Source of the DNA: Chara braunii | Taxonomy: Eukaryota; Streptophyta; Charophyceae; Charales; Characeae | Reading direction: 5' to 3' | Length of the DNA: 32,655 nt | Assembly: GCA_003427395.1 (NCBI GenBank) | Contig: BFEA01000245.1 | Location: forward strand, 1,186,376-1,219,030 | Shown: positions 1 to 8,757 of the stretch, one piece after another | How the letters are laid out: each line of letters begins with the position of its first letter | Position numbering within the stretch: the stretch's first letter is position 1 | Made by a program: the position numbers and the translations under genes | Notes under the pieces: generated by a model | Seen by the model: the letters and a program-made list of their open reading frames with translations, nothing else | Told to the model about the DNA's origin: nothing | Database searches by the model: none

Positions 1-30
1 TTTTTTTTTTCACTTTTTTATTTTTTATTT

Positions 31-67
<37 letters not shown>

Positions 68-330
68 GAGGAAGTGGTCGCCCTTCCCCCCCCCACATGC
101 ACACACACACACACACGAAAAAATAATTTATTTATTTTTTTTAATTATTTTCCTTTTGATTAAAATACATGTTTTTTGTTTTCTATTTTTTAAAAATAAG
201 AAAACATTTTAAAATCCGAAAACAAAATTACCGCTTTGTAGGGCTCTTCAAACCCTACAACCTCATATTTGTTTTTTTTTTTTTGGTCTATTATTTTCTT
301 TTTTATAAATGTTTGAAATTCTCGGCCCCA
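1..330. repeat. Simple-repeat and AT-rich left end
   Basis: This stretch has no credible gene. It opens with T-rich sequence, followed by an (ATTG)n tract at about 34-66, a C-run at 86-94, an (AC)8 tract at 101-116 and further T/A-rich sequence to about 310. ORFs crossing it are low-complexity Phe/Lys/Tyr translations of the A/T tracts and are not believable proteins. Confidence 0.85.
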
Positions 331-407
331 CCCAACCGCAGGGCCGACCTATGCGGTTGGGATCCCGACCGCAGGCTGAGATGGACCCCGCGGTCATGAC
401 CGCGGGG
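331..407. repeat. GC-rich hairpin plus 22-bp perfect palindrome
   Basis: CCCAACCGCA at 331-340 is the exact reverse complement of TGCGGTTGGG at 352-361, giving a 10-bp stem with an 11-nt loop. Positions 386-407 form an uninterrupted 22-bp palindrome centred on TCATGA. Both stand out as a GC island inside AT-rich sequence. Function is unknown; a transposon end or a cruciform-forming site are possibilities. Confidence 0.7.
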
Positions 408-541
408 GATACATAGCCTGGAAGACAACTCGAAAGAGGAGGACATTTGCACACCCAAAGGCCTCTGGCAATAAATACACATTTGGGCACCGCACCATCA
501 TCCAGCATATTTTTTGTTTCCGATGCATCCGAGTTACTGTA

Positions 542-624
542 GTCTCTTGTTGTACTGTCTCTTGTTGTACTGTCGGTTTCTTTAGTCTCTTGTTGAAAGA
601 GTTGCTTTAGTCTCTTGTTGTACT
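542..624. repeat. Short direct repeats GTCTCTTGTTG
   Basis: The 11-mer GTCTCTTGTTG occurs at 542, 557, 585 and 610. Three of the four copies continue with TACT. This is a small degenerate tandem array. The rest of 410-1078 shows nothing else I can support. Confidence 0.75.
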
Positions 625-1078
625 GTCGGTTTCAGGGCTTGGATCAATCTACAGCTGATTCTTGATATTCGTTTCTCGAAATTGAGGTTTTGAGTAATCA
701 TCCAGGGCTCTTTTGTTCATTAGGGCCATCTCGATTTAATTTGTGTCGCTTCGCAGTACCAATCGCATCACCTTTCGGATTATCCTTCCCTCGCCACATC
801 CAATGTTGCCCATTCATGCAGGTATGTTTGTTCAGCATCGCCACCTCATTTCAAATTTCGTGACATCCCAGGACCTATCGGCGTCGCTTTTCAGGTTTTC
901 CCTCCGCCGACACATTCTATTTTACATTGTATTGGGCGATGCATATACACAGATTGTATGAAGGCTCTTGCAGATGGCGAACTTTGATGGGCCAAAGACT
1001 TGACAACATGCAATGTTGGAAGCAAAAAGCACTGAGCTTGAAGGGCTAGAGGGGCCGTCAAATGTAGAAAAAGGCCGG

Positions 1079-1360
1079 TGCGTTGTGTTAGCGCCCTATG
1101 ATGCCTCACAATAGCCAAAGCGAAAAGCCAAGTGCAAACGACAAATAGTAGAATAAGTTGGATTACGGATGCATCCGAGTCTGCGTTGTGTTAGCGTCCT
1201 GTGATACCTCTTCATATCCAAAGCGAAAAGCCAAGTGCAGACGACAAATAATAGAATAAGTTGGAGTTCGGATGCATCCGAGTCCGCCTCATAATATCGA
1301 GAAAGTCGAGTGTAAACGACAAAGTATAGAATAAGTTGGAATTCGGATGCATCCGAGTAT
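1079..1360. repeat. Tandem array (about 103 bp unit) ending in CGGATGCATCCG
   Basis: Units start near 1079 and 1183 (about 103 bp each), and a shortened third unit runs about 1285-1360. Each carries an ATAGAATAAGTTGGA-like segment followed directly by the perfect palindrome CGGATGCATCCG (1166-1177, 1269-1280, 1344-1355). The palindrome sits at the same place in every unit, so it spread by unit duplication here. A degenerate copy of the palindrome lies at about 520-531. Confidence 0.85.
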
Positions 1361-1644
1361 TTGGACAGAACATCACATCACACAAGACACGAAATGATGA
1401 AAACGAGAAAGAGAATGACGACAAAGGCGCCTCAACAATGGGGATGTTCGTGATTATTTAAAGCAATTGTGCAAGTACAACAATGTCGACCACAAACACG
1501 TCGGGAACGTGACAATTCAACCCGGAAAACAACTACCAGACTCTCACGTAAAAAACGAAGAGGAGAACATTTCATCACGAGAAGAGCGAAATATTCTTCT
1601 ACGTCAACCCTTCTACACTACATGAACAACAAATTGATAGATGG

Positions 1645-2352
1645 TCACCTACCAACATCACAAACCGCCAAAGCTAGTCTAGTTCTGATAGAGGAGATGT
1701 GTCTATGGGAGAAACCAAAAGGTGGACGTAAACCTCTCGCCAAACAGGAAGCGAACATCAACATGAACACCCCACAACTAGCTCCGTTGTGCTGCCGAGG
1801 GACACCTTTCACACACTCCTAGCACGCGAAGTGGTCGAAAGTGCGACAGTCACCGGAGGCACCTGCGACCGTGTTCAAAAATTCAACAGTTTTATCTAAA
1901 AGTGTGGAATAGAAGTGATCTTTGGATGACGAAGACGAGAAAGAATCATAGATTTCCAAAACACGTCTAGAGAAGTCAATGGCCAAAACGCTCCAGTGTC
2001 CGCCACCCTTGTGCACTGGTGCCAAGACGAGGTCATGAGACAGGAGGTCGACATCTTTAGCCCATCTGCTAGCAATTGCCGGACCTCGTAGGAGCATTGT
2101 AGAGGCGAAAAAAGAGTTGAAGGTGTACGTCTTCATGGTAGCGGCAGTCCGAGCGCAGTCGTCGAGTAGCATCGCCATGTAGAAATTCACAACCTCATCG
2201 TTGAGCTCCCCGGATCCATCCACGAGTGTGACGATGTCCTTGATGGAGACGTGTAAATTGTGTGACGGCAAACGCGCGACAATGAAAGTGAGGGACAACC
2301 GAGAGTGGATAACGTCTTCAAGGACTACTCTTCCACCTCGAGGAAACCCTAT
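1645..2352 (-). pseudogene. Ulp1-like C48 cysteine peptidase domain, interrupted by TAG
   Basis: This is a Ulp1/SENP-type SUMO-protease fold (peptidase family C48), which cleaves SUMO-like proteins. The usual catalytic set is visible in one frame: His in GGHWSV (codon 1998-1996), Asp in IYDS (1947-1945), Gln in PRQHNG (1794-1792) and Cys in ASCGVF (1776-1774). A single in-frame TAG at 1821-1819 lies between Asp and Gln; past it the frame stays open to a TGA at 1647-1645. The frame opens after a TGA at 2355-2353 with no obvious ATG, so this is likely a terminal exon or fused domain of the minus-strand unit upstream. Ulp1 domains are known cargo of plant DNA transposons (for example MULE/Kaonashi types); that context is the likely one here. 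Most probably a decayed copy; a sequencing error at 1821 is the alternative. Confidence 0.8.
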
Positions 2353-2414
2353 TCAACAAACACCCGCAGCACACAGCAAGCAAAGAGGACGGGGTACTAT
2401 GAGAAAATGCGGCC

Positions 2415-4986
2415 CTAGCAGCCATTGTCCGAGGAGCTGCTGCTCTGCGGCCCAAAAAGTTCACGCATAACGTCACCCCTACTTCTGGACCTTCTATACA
2501 TAGTTGATTCTAGACTAGCACTGTCCTTCTTTATATCCTTGCAAGCTTCGAGGAGGATTTCCTTGCAGTCCTTCTCGGCAACACCCGGTGTCTCTGCAAC
2601 GAGTCTTGCGCGAGGGCCCACAATGGGCACGACTACCGTTTCGGGAGGGCCGCGAGGCTTAGTGTCCCCACAAAACATATCGGTGACATCGCCACGACCA
2701 GTGCCTTCTGCAACAAGGACTGACAGCCTGGCGGGGGCCGGCGGCTCCTGCGAACTGTTTGTTTTTCCACGACTTCGTCGACCTGTACAAGAAATAGCCA
2801 CCGACAAATTTCAGATGGAGATCAACAACGCAACTTCGCAAGAGCACCAAACCAAACACCACCTCACGAACCCCATCCTCAACGTCCAGTTGTCGGCCGG
2901 CAACAGAGCATTCTCGAAGCAACGAAGCAAACAACACTTCACGAACGGGCAGAAGAGCGGGAAGCAGCAGAAAAAGTGAGTGCTTACCAGGCTTAGCTTC
3001 CACATCGTCGGATTCCGCAGACGGCAGTCCCAACACGATTGGCAACCCTCTGCGCGTTGACGCGGCAACGACATGCTCCAAACACCCAGGGAAGCTTGAC
3101 AGGTTTGAGATGTCCGCGTCGATGACCATCGACGGCGTAACTTCTTTCCTATCTTGATGGCGGGGATCATCCAATTTTATTATGTCCCTCTCTGGACTAA
3201 GAGCGTCGACGTCCACAACATGGATAGATTGCGTTTTCTCCATCGCCACTATGTCGTAATCTGTCGGGTCCAAGGTCGCATCGATGTCCAGCATGACCTC
3301 TTCCCCCTTGAACTGTTTGTCGTCGCGCGCTGTGTCTTTGTCGTCATCACTGAAATAGAACAAGCTGTCCTTAGCAGCGTCAGAGGCCTTCTTCAGAATG
3401 TCCTCCCCCATAACCTCGTCACGAAGGTCGGAGTACAAGGGGTCGTCGCACCCCGGCTGAACTCGTTGATCCAACTCGACGGCCCCCATCTCATTGCCTG
3501 AAGTATCGCGGGGCATGCTGATGTCGCCAGGTTTCGGATCAATCCGATCGTCCGCGGAATGCATCCCCGAGGACCCGTCCGTTTTGTCCACAGACGTCAC
3601 ATGTCCACGATCCTCAACGACTGCCAGTTCAAGTCCAGCGTCTGCGTGTGTCGGATGCATCTGAATAACGGCCATCTCCAAACCAGCATCATTATAGCTC
3701 TGGTTCGGATTCATCCGAGCCCCGACAATTTCCGGTGGCGCGGACGTGTCCGCTTCCATCGGAGAGTCGCTTAAGACTGCTAACTTAGTGCTTACCGTCA
3801 CCAGGCATTCATCCCCGAGTGTGCAAGACTGGACATTGGAAGTGGGCGGTAACTCACCATGAAGGGAATCCATGGCATCGTCTCGAACACCGACTACCAA
3901 AGTCGGACAGTCTGCCTGCAGCTCCTGGCGGGCTTCCGTGCACAGCATTACGACGTCCTCATACCGATCGACTGTCATTGCCGAATCGTCCTCCTGGTTC
4001 GGATGAATCCGAATTTGGCTGGCAATGCTTTCGGAAACTCGGACCATCCGTTCGACTTCCGTAGACCACCGTGCTCTCTTGACGGTACTGTCTTCCAGGT
4101 TCGGATCAATTCGAACTCCCCAATGCGGCCCGAGGTATGTTGTCATTTTGCTTCCCGCGGGGTACTGAGTTCCGGACAGCGACGTAGTTCTCGTGGTTCG
4201 GATTGATCCGAGACAACCCGCCAATGGGGTTTGGACCTGAGCAGGGCAAGTGTCGTCCTTTGCATCATCTGCCCTGCCAACCGCATCGATAAACTCTGTT
4301 GCGCTGGTGGAGCTAATCACAGGATCCTGCTCGCCAGGCCGCGGAATCCACCCAGGTCTGAAGTCTTTTCCCGTCTCCATTGAGGTGCTGCCTGTGACCG
4401 CCAACGCCCCACCGTCCTCGTTGCCGTCGACATCGGACCCCTGCCCGTCTCCTCTGTGATGCTTTGTCTTCTCTCTGCTGTGCTGCTTTTTCTTCTCTCG
4501 GCTGCCCTTTCTCCCCTCTCCGCCGCCTTCTTGCCCTTGAGCTGGCTCTTTCGTCGAGCGTGGTGCGCTCCCCCCTCCGGTTCCGCGTTGCCCGCCGCCC
4601 TGACCGTCCCCTTCGTCGTCCTTTCCGCGAGACTTGCGCTTCACAACTGCAGCTGGCGGCGTGATCGCAGGCAAGTCCCAACTCACTTGCTTAATTGACG
4701 GGCTTAACGGAAGGCTGTAGAACGCGGAGGTTACTTCCAGCCAATGATTGGACTGCACTAATTCGAAAATCGTGTCCCCATACTTGCGCAGAGCAGGGTC
4801 GTCCACACATCGTCGATTGACCTCACTTAATTTCTCCAATACAACATCATAGGCTTTAGATTTAAATGTTTCGAGGTCCCAACAATCGTCATATTCCCAC
4901 CCTCCGCTCAGGTCCCTCACAGCCACTGACCCATTCGCCGTCGAGAAGGACTGGCTGGAAATGGTCGGGGTGCCACACGATATCAT
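2415..4986 (-). CDS. Spliced 788-aa low-complexity element protein, two exons
   Basis: Exon 1 runs from the ATG at 4986 to 2988 and exon 2 from 2782 to the stop at 2415. The two total 2367 nt, exactly 789 codons. The N-terminal about 100 residues (WEYDDCWDLETFKSKAYD and on) look globular. Residues about 115-200 are Lys/Gly/Glu/Arg-rich and disordered. The middle contains repeated R-[IM]-[HND]-P-N peptides produced by the CGGATNNATCCG palindrome. The C-terminal exon is Arg/Ser-rich and ends in a Ser run. I recognise no domain. It starts 4 nt after the stop of the 583-aa ORF and precedes the Ulp1 domain, so it is probably one protein, or one part of a larger product, of the same element. The frame may be disturbed near 4150-4210, where one palindrome is read in a different phase from the others. 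Confidence 0.6.
2783..2987 (-). other. Spliceosomal intron (GT-AG, 205 nt, phase 1)
   Basis: On the minus strand the donor reads CCTG/GTAAGC at 2987 and the acceptor reads TTTCTTGTACAG/GTCGAC ending at 2783, with a pyrimidine-rich tract near the 5' part of the intron. Joining the exons carries the 775-codon frame exactly into the frame of the downstream Arg/Ser-rich ORF (junction AKPG/RRSRGK). This is strong internal evidence that the unit is a eukaryotic spliced gene read on the minus strand. Confidence 0.8.
3535..4210. repeat. Palindrome cluster inside the 788-aa ORF
   Basis: Perfect CGGATNNATCCG copies lie at 3535-3546, 3706-3717, 4000-4011 and 4199-4210. Near-perfect copies lie at 3652-3663 (one mismatch) and about 4101-4115. 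Five of the six are read in the same phase on the minus strand and encode R/Q-[IM]-[HND]-P-[NKT]. The 4199 copy is read as GSIR instead. Confidence 0.85.
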
Positions 4987-4990
4987 GACC

Positions 4991-6742
4991 CTAATCTTCG
5001 GTTGTGGAGAAGGTGTGTTTGAAGCCCATATGGTAGGGCCTTGAAGGATCCAAGAGATGTGGATGGTCAGGAGGGACGGCTTGGCGGGGTTTAAGACGTT
5101 CCGGGAGCGGTGAGAGACGCATAGACTCCATCGGCGAAGTCTTCAGACGAGACAACCCAACCCTCTTGACAGGCACTGAGGAGGACACGGGCGTGGGACC
5201 GGCTGACGTGGGTGTAGCAAGCGGTGTCCCCGGTTTGCATACTGAGGGCGACTCAGAAACTTGCGCGTTGAAGATGGCCAATTGGCCCTCCAAATCGAAG
5301 AGGTCGTCCTCAACGCTCTCCTCCGGCTCAGTCTCGATGTTGAAGTCATCGTCATCACCAAATGCCAGCCTGTACTTGTTCAAAGTAAAGCCCGCCGGAT
5401 CGACCACACCTTCATCGAAAAAGACATATTCCAACCTTTTCATGAAACCCACTGCGCTGGTGCGACTCGCCCCGTGGTAGCCCTGGAGGACTGCGATGGC
5501 GACTTGTTTTCGCATCACGAACTGCTCGTCTACTCTCCACTTCGGTTGATGGCCGAAAAGAAAGGAGTAGACCTGGCGCCTTTTCTTCGGAGTCAACTTG
5601 AAGAACATGTCCTTATTCGGGTCATACACAGGCTCGACAACGACATGGTGGAAATCGCACGCGTAAGCCCCAGACTGGACCTCGTGTGCAACAAACTGCG
5701 AGGTGTATTCAAGCTGCATTGAGTCCCCATCCAAGGCCAAGACGTGCCTTCCCTGGTGAAGCAGATTCCACACCACCAGCGCGTGCAGATTGCCCAAGAA
5801 CAGCATGCCATCCGCCACGACACAGAAGAAAAGAAAATGACTCGATAACTGATTAGAATTCCTCTCGAAGTCCTTGTATACAACCCCCTTCTGGTTGTGG
5901 TTCCCGAAGTCCGCGAATTGCAAGGACTTGAAAGGCCTCTCCTCCACATCCACAGGTGTCACTTTCTGCTTCCTCCGGAGAGCGGCGGCATCGTCTGCGG
6001 CAACAGCTCCCTCGAACACTGGCTGAGTCAGCAGCCACGGATCCTCGCCTTTGAAAAGGATGTGCATAACATCCGGCTCCTCCCACATGCTGTTTCCGAA
6101 CCGATGCGTCTTTTTCGCTGCTGTCTTGCGCACCCACTTCCCTGTGTAGCATCGGGTGGCCCCAAGCGCAGCCAAACATGTCATGAAGGACAGGTCCCAC
6201 AGGCAGGGAATGAATACCACCAAGGTCCAGTAGTCCTGACAAATGAAGCCCAGGAACTCACTCAGAGACGCGAATGCTCCTGAATCCCAGCGCGTCCGAT
6301 CCACGGTTCCGCACAAGTCGAGCACGCAAGTGTGGGAGCGCAACTGATGACCCAGTTTACCCAGCGTGTCCTTATGGTCCATGGCATTCAACGGGTCGAC
6401 AACAAACGGGGCCAGTGTCGTCACGACGCTTGTCTTCCTCCATAAAATGTTGATGCATTCATCAATGCCTCGAGGACCTTTTCTGCTTTGCGCGCGCTCT
6501 CCAGTGAGCACCGATAGGACCACACGTTTCCACTCCGCCGGGAAATGTGGGTCGTTCACAAGAGCAGTAGTTTTCTTGACGTTGTTCTCATGTTGAAACC
6601 CCAGATATTGAGGGCACTTGTTGACATACGTCGTGTCGTTGAAAAACTTCCTGCTCTCGTTCCAAAGCTTGTCGTCCAGAACCTTTGTTCGAGTACTCTT
6701 CAAACAACTGTCGCTTTGACCTGAAGAACGAGGATCTGACAT
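4991..6742 (-). CDS. 583-aa conserved-looking element protein, unknown function
   Basis: The open frame starts at an ATG at 6742 and ends at TAG 4993-4991. It looks globular and coding: Trp/Phe/Cys-rich, with blocks such as CVLDLCGTVDRTRW, TLVVFIPCLWDLSFM, HVLALDGDSMQLEYTS and RKQVAIAVLQGYHGASRTS, followed by an acidic tail (FGDDDDFNIETEPEESVEDD) and a Pro/Ser-rich end. The true N-terminus probably lies upstream in the other frame: coding sense continues from the 173-aa ORF and switches frame at about 6684 (NK then VLDDKLW), consistent with a 1-nt insertion. The first about 20 residues after the 6742 ATG are then out-of-frame noise. I do not recognise the family. The VLDLCGT and later loop motifs vaguely recall a Rossmann-type methyltransferase, but this is speculation. 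Confidence 0.65.
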   Translation of the reverse strand: MSDPRSSGQSDSCLKSTRTKVLDDKLWNESRKFFNDTTYVNKCPQYLGFQHENNVKKTTALVNDPHFPAEWKRVVLSVLTGERAQSRKGPRGIDECINILWRKTSVVTTLAPFVVDPLNAMDHKDTLGKLGHQLRSHTCVLDLCGTVDRTRWDSGAFASLSEFLGFICQDYWTLVVFIPCLWDLSFMTCLAALGATRCYTGKWVRKTAAKKTHRFGNSMWEEPDVMHILFKGEDPWLLTQPVFEGAVAADDAAALRRKQKVTPVDVEERPFKSLQFADFGNHNQKGVVYKDFERNSNQLSSHFLFFCVVADGMLFLGNLHALVVWNLLHQGRHVLALDGDSMQLEYTSQFVAHEVQSGAYACDFHHVVVEPVYDPNKDMFFKLTPKKRRQVYSFLFGHQPKWRVDEQFVMRKQVAIAVLQGYHGASRTSAVGFMKRLEYVFFDEGVVDPAGFTLNKYRLAFGDDDDFNIETEPEESVEDDLFDLEGQLAIFNAQVSESPSVCKPGTPLATPTSAGPTPVSSSVPVKRVGLSRLKTSPMESMRLSPLPERLKPRQAVPPDHPHLLDPSRPYHMGFKHTFSTTED

Positions 6743-7109
6743 TCCACTCCTCCTTTTCCATGTGCTCGTGCTCGAACTCCACGTAGTGCCACAACCTTAG
6801 CATAATCCGGTTGATTTTAATGATGTCGACCATCTCCTTGACACTGTACTTCCCCTGCTTGGCCAACTTCTTGCTGCTCGATTGAACCCACACTACGGTA
6901 AGGTTCAAGATGCCGTTTAACAGCCTTTTCTTCTCACGGTCTGTCAAGTCTGCCAACTCCTTCGAGCAGTGGACGTCCGGCTCAGGAACTTGGACGTAGT
7001 AAGTTTTCTCCTCCGCGCCCTTCTTTGGTTTCCCCTTGCCATTCTTCAACGACGGGTCGTCTACCTTAACATACCAGATGTGTTTTTTCAATCCTTGGCT
7101 GTCAGTCAC
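6684..7109 (-). CDS. Lys-rich N-terminal part of the 583-aa protein (frameshifted)
   Basis: The frame from about 7109 to 6684 has clear coding character: HIWYVKVDDPSLKNGKGKP, TYYVQVPEPDVHCSKELADL, DREKKRLLNGILNLTVVWV, then a helical KEMVDIIKINRIMLRLWHYV segment. The only start in this frame is a GTG, so it is not an independent eukaryotic gene. It abuts the preceding 127-aa ORF at about 7108 with a change of frame (small indel or undetected splice) and runs into the 583-aa frame at about 6684 after an apparent 1-nt insertion in AACAAAGGTTCTG. I read it as the middle of one long, now broken, coding sequence. Confidence 0.6.
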
Positions 7110-7489
7110 AGTCGACAGTCCTCATGGGTCGGTGCCTTTTCAGTCCAACGGCGGCCATCGGAAGCAAGAAGTTTTCCTTTTGACCATTGCTCGTAGAACT
7201 TCTCCCCCAACTCGAACACCGACTCGTCAGCCATGGCCAATGGGAGGTAGTACTGGAGTTTCTCAACCCATTCCTTTTTCTTCTTTTCTTCCCTGGACAG
7301 GTTCCACAAAGGCGTGTATGGTGTCTTCTTCATTGCCAAGGCCATGAACTCAACCCATTTACGCACCTCCTCCTTCTTCTTGGACGCGTTGTCGAGCACG
7401 ACGCGCGGTTTCCTCTTAATCTTCCAGATATTGCGAATGTCCCGCATGGACAAAATCTGCAATCTCGGTGGATTCTTCTTGTCTTTCAT
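7106..7489 (-). CDS. 127-aa Lys/Trp-rich segment, in frame with upstream ORF
   Basis: The ORF begins MKDKKNPPRLQ and is rich in Lys and Trp (IRNIWKIKRKPRVVL, EKKKKEWVEKLQYYLPLAMA, ESVFELGEKFYEQWSKGK). It is in the same reading frame as the 386-aa ORF before it, with a single TGA (7501-7499) and three codons between them. The simplest reading is one continuous protein interrupted by a nonsense codon. No known domain recognised. A helical, possibly nucleic-acid-binding segment is plausible from composition only. Confidence 0.55.
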   Translation of the reverse strand: MKDKKNPPRLQILSMRDIRNIWKIKRKPRVVLDNASKKKEEVRKWVEFMALAMKKTPYTPLWNLSREEKKKKEWVEKLQYYLPLAMADESVFELGEKFYEQWSKGKLLASDGRRWTEKAPTHEDCRL

Positions 7490-7498
7490 GTTGTCTTC

Positions 7499-8659
7499 TC
7501 AACTGACATGGGTGTAGCCATCGAACTCGTCGTCAGGGAAGTAAATTGGTCTGAACGGCCACTCACAGAAGTTGTAGTAATTGAACATAGCATGGTCCGC
7601 CACCTTCATCGCTACCCTTGCATTATGCTGGCCACACACAGGATAATACCAGTATTTCTCGGGGTGGGAGTCGTCGAAGTCTTCAGGCAGCACGCGCACA
7701 ACAGGTTTGTCCTTCTCCGCTGGCGCGACGATCGGAGCAAGAACGAAAATGGGCTTTGTATATCTCATGTCTTTACGTGCATAGCAGTCGATCATAGCCG
7801 CCGCAAGAGTGTCCACGAGGAACTCGTCCAAGGATTGGTGGTTATACGCGTCCTCCCAGTCTGGAATAGGCAAGATTCGTTCGGGATGGATGTGCAACAC
7901 GACGTCCCTCTGCACCCCTGTCTTCATCCCCAGGAAGAACGCCCTGTCAAGGTTAAATGTGTTCACGTTAATCTCCACGTCATCGTCCCCCTCCCCTGTG
8001 TCGCCTTCATCTGCTTTCTTCCCCTTCGCCGACTTCGACCGCTTGCCGGAAGACTCACTGGTTCTTCGTTGTGTCGACGAATCTTTGGGCGTATCATCCC
8101 CACCTCCAACTCTTTTCCTCTTATCAACGGAACCGCGCTCTTCTGTCATCGGCGTCCGAGCACTCCCTCCTTGCTTTCTTTGCCTTTTCAGAGCAGCCAA
8201 TCCCTCCCGCCCTTCGTCAAGTGGCAAGTTGCGCTTGCCTCCCGACTGACTCGTCACAGGCGAGCTCTCATGAGTCGCCCCCAACTCAAGTACCTCTTCT
8301 TCACCAGCGACGTTCCCACCTGCTTCTCCACGTGGGCTCGCCTCCGTCTGCAGATGTGCAGGAGCAGGGCGGACCGACCGAGTCGTATTAGCAGCTCCAC
8401 GGACCTCTCGAACCCACGAGGCACCCGGTCGATCTCCCGCCGTCAAGTCGGCCACTTCTCTGCTACTAATGAATGCACCGACTCTTGCCACGAGGCGTTG
8501 GGGAGACCGCGATCCCGAGGCCTGCTCCAACCGTTCGCCGAGGCCGCCTCCAAGGGACGTCCGAATCGGCGACTCCCCAAGCAAACCTTGGCGTCGAGAT
8601 CCCTGCAAGCCCAATTTTAAAGGCGCCCGCGCACGTTCGTCCTCCGAGTCGTCCGACAT
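7499..8659 (-). CDS. 386-aa protein: disordered N-terminus, globular C-terminus
   Basis: Start chosen at the ATG 8659 (MSDDSEDERARAP). The open frame extends upstream to 8824 but only through a TTG. Residues 1 to about 250 are disordered, Ser/Gly/Arg/Glu-rich with basic clusters (KRQRKQ, KRSKSAKGKK) that could act as nuclear localisation signals. The last about 130 residues look globular and conserved: INVNTFNLDRAFFLGMKTG, PIPDWEDAYNHQSLDEFLVD, YWYYPVCGQHNARVAMKV, FRPIYFPDDEFDGYTHVS. It ends at TGA 7501-7499 but the frame continues into the 127-aa segment. The family is not recognised; I recall similar C-termini in repeated Chara proteins, unverified. Confidence 0.6.
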   Translation of the reverse strand: MSDDSEDERARAPLKLGLQGSRRQGLLGESPIRTSLGGGLGERLEQASGSRSPQRLVARVGAFISSREVADLTAGDRPGASWVREVRGAANTTRSVRPAPAHLQTEASPRGEAGGNVAGEEEVLELGATHESSPVTSQSGGKRNLPLDEGREGLAALKRQRKQGGSARTPMTEERGSVDKRKRVGGGDDTPKDSSTQRRTSESSGKRSKSAKGKKADEGDTGEGDDDVEINVNTFNLDRAFFLGMKTGVQRDVVLHIHPERILPIPDWEDAYNHQSLDEFLVDTLAAAMIDCYARKDMRYTKPIFVLAPIVAPAEKDKPVVRVLPEDFDDSHPEKYWYYPVCGQHNARVAMKVADHAMFNYYNFCEWPFRPIYFPDDEFDGYTHVS

Positions 8660-8757
8660 GCCCACCGCCGGATCAGGAGGCGTACCTGGAAGTCCACCCT
8701 GTGCCGTTCCCACACCCCGTCCAATACTGTCTCCTCGTGCGAACCCAATTGGACGAC

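Noticed and set aside
1469-1822. 117-aa plus-strand ORF
   Set aside because: It is antisense to the Ulp1 frame that contains the QHNGASCG active site, and its own composition shows no domain.
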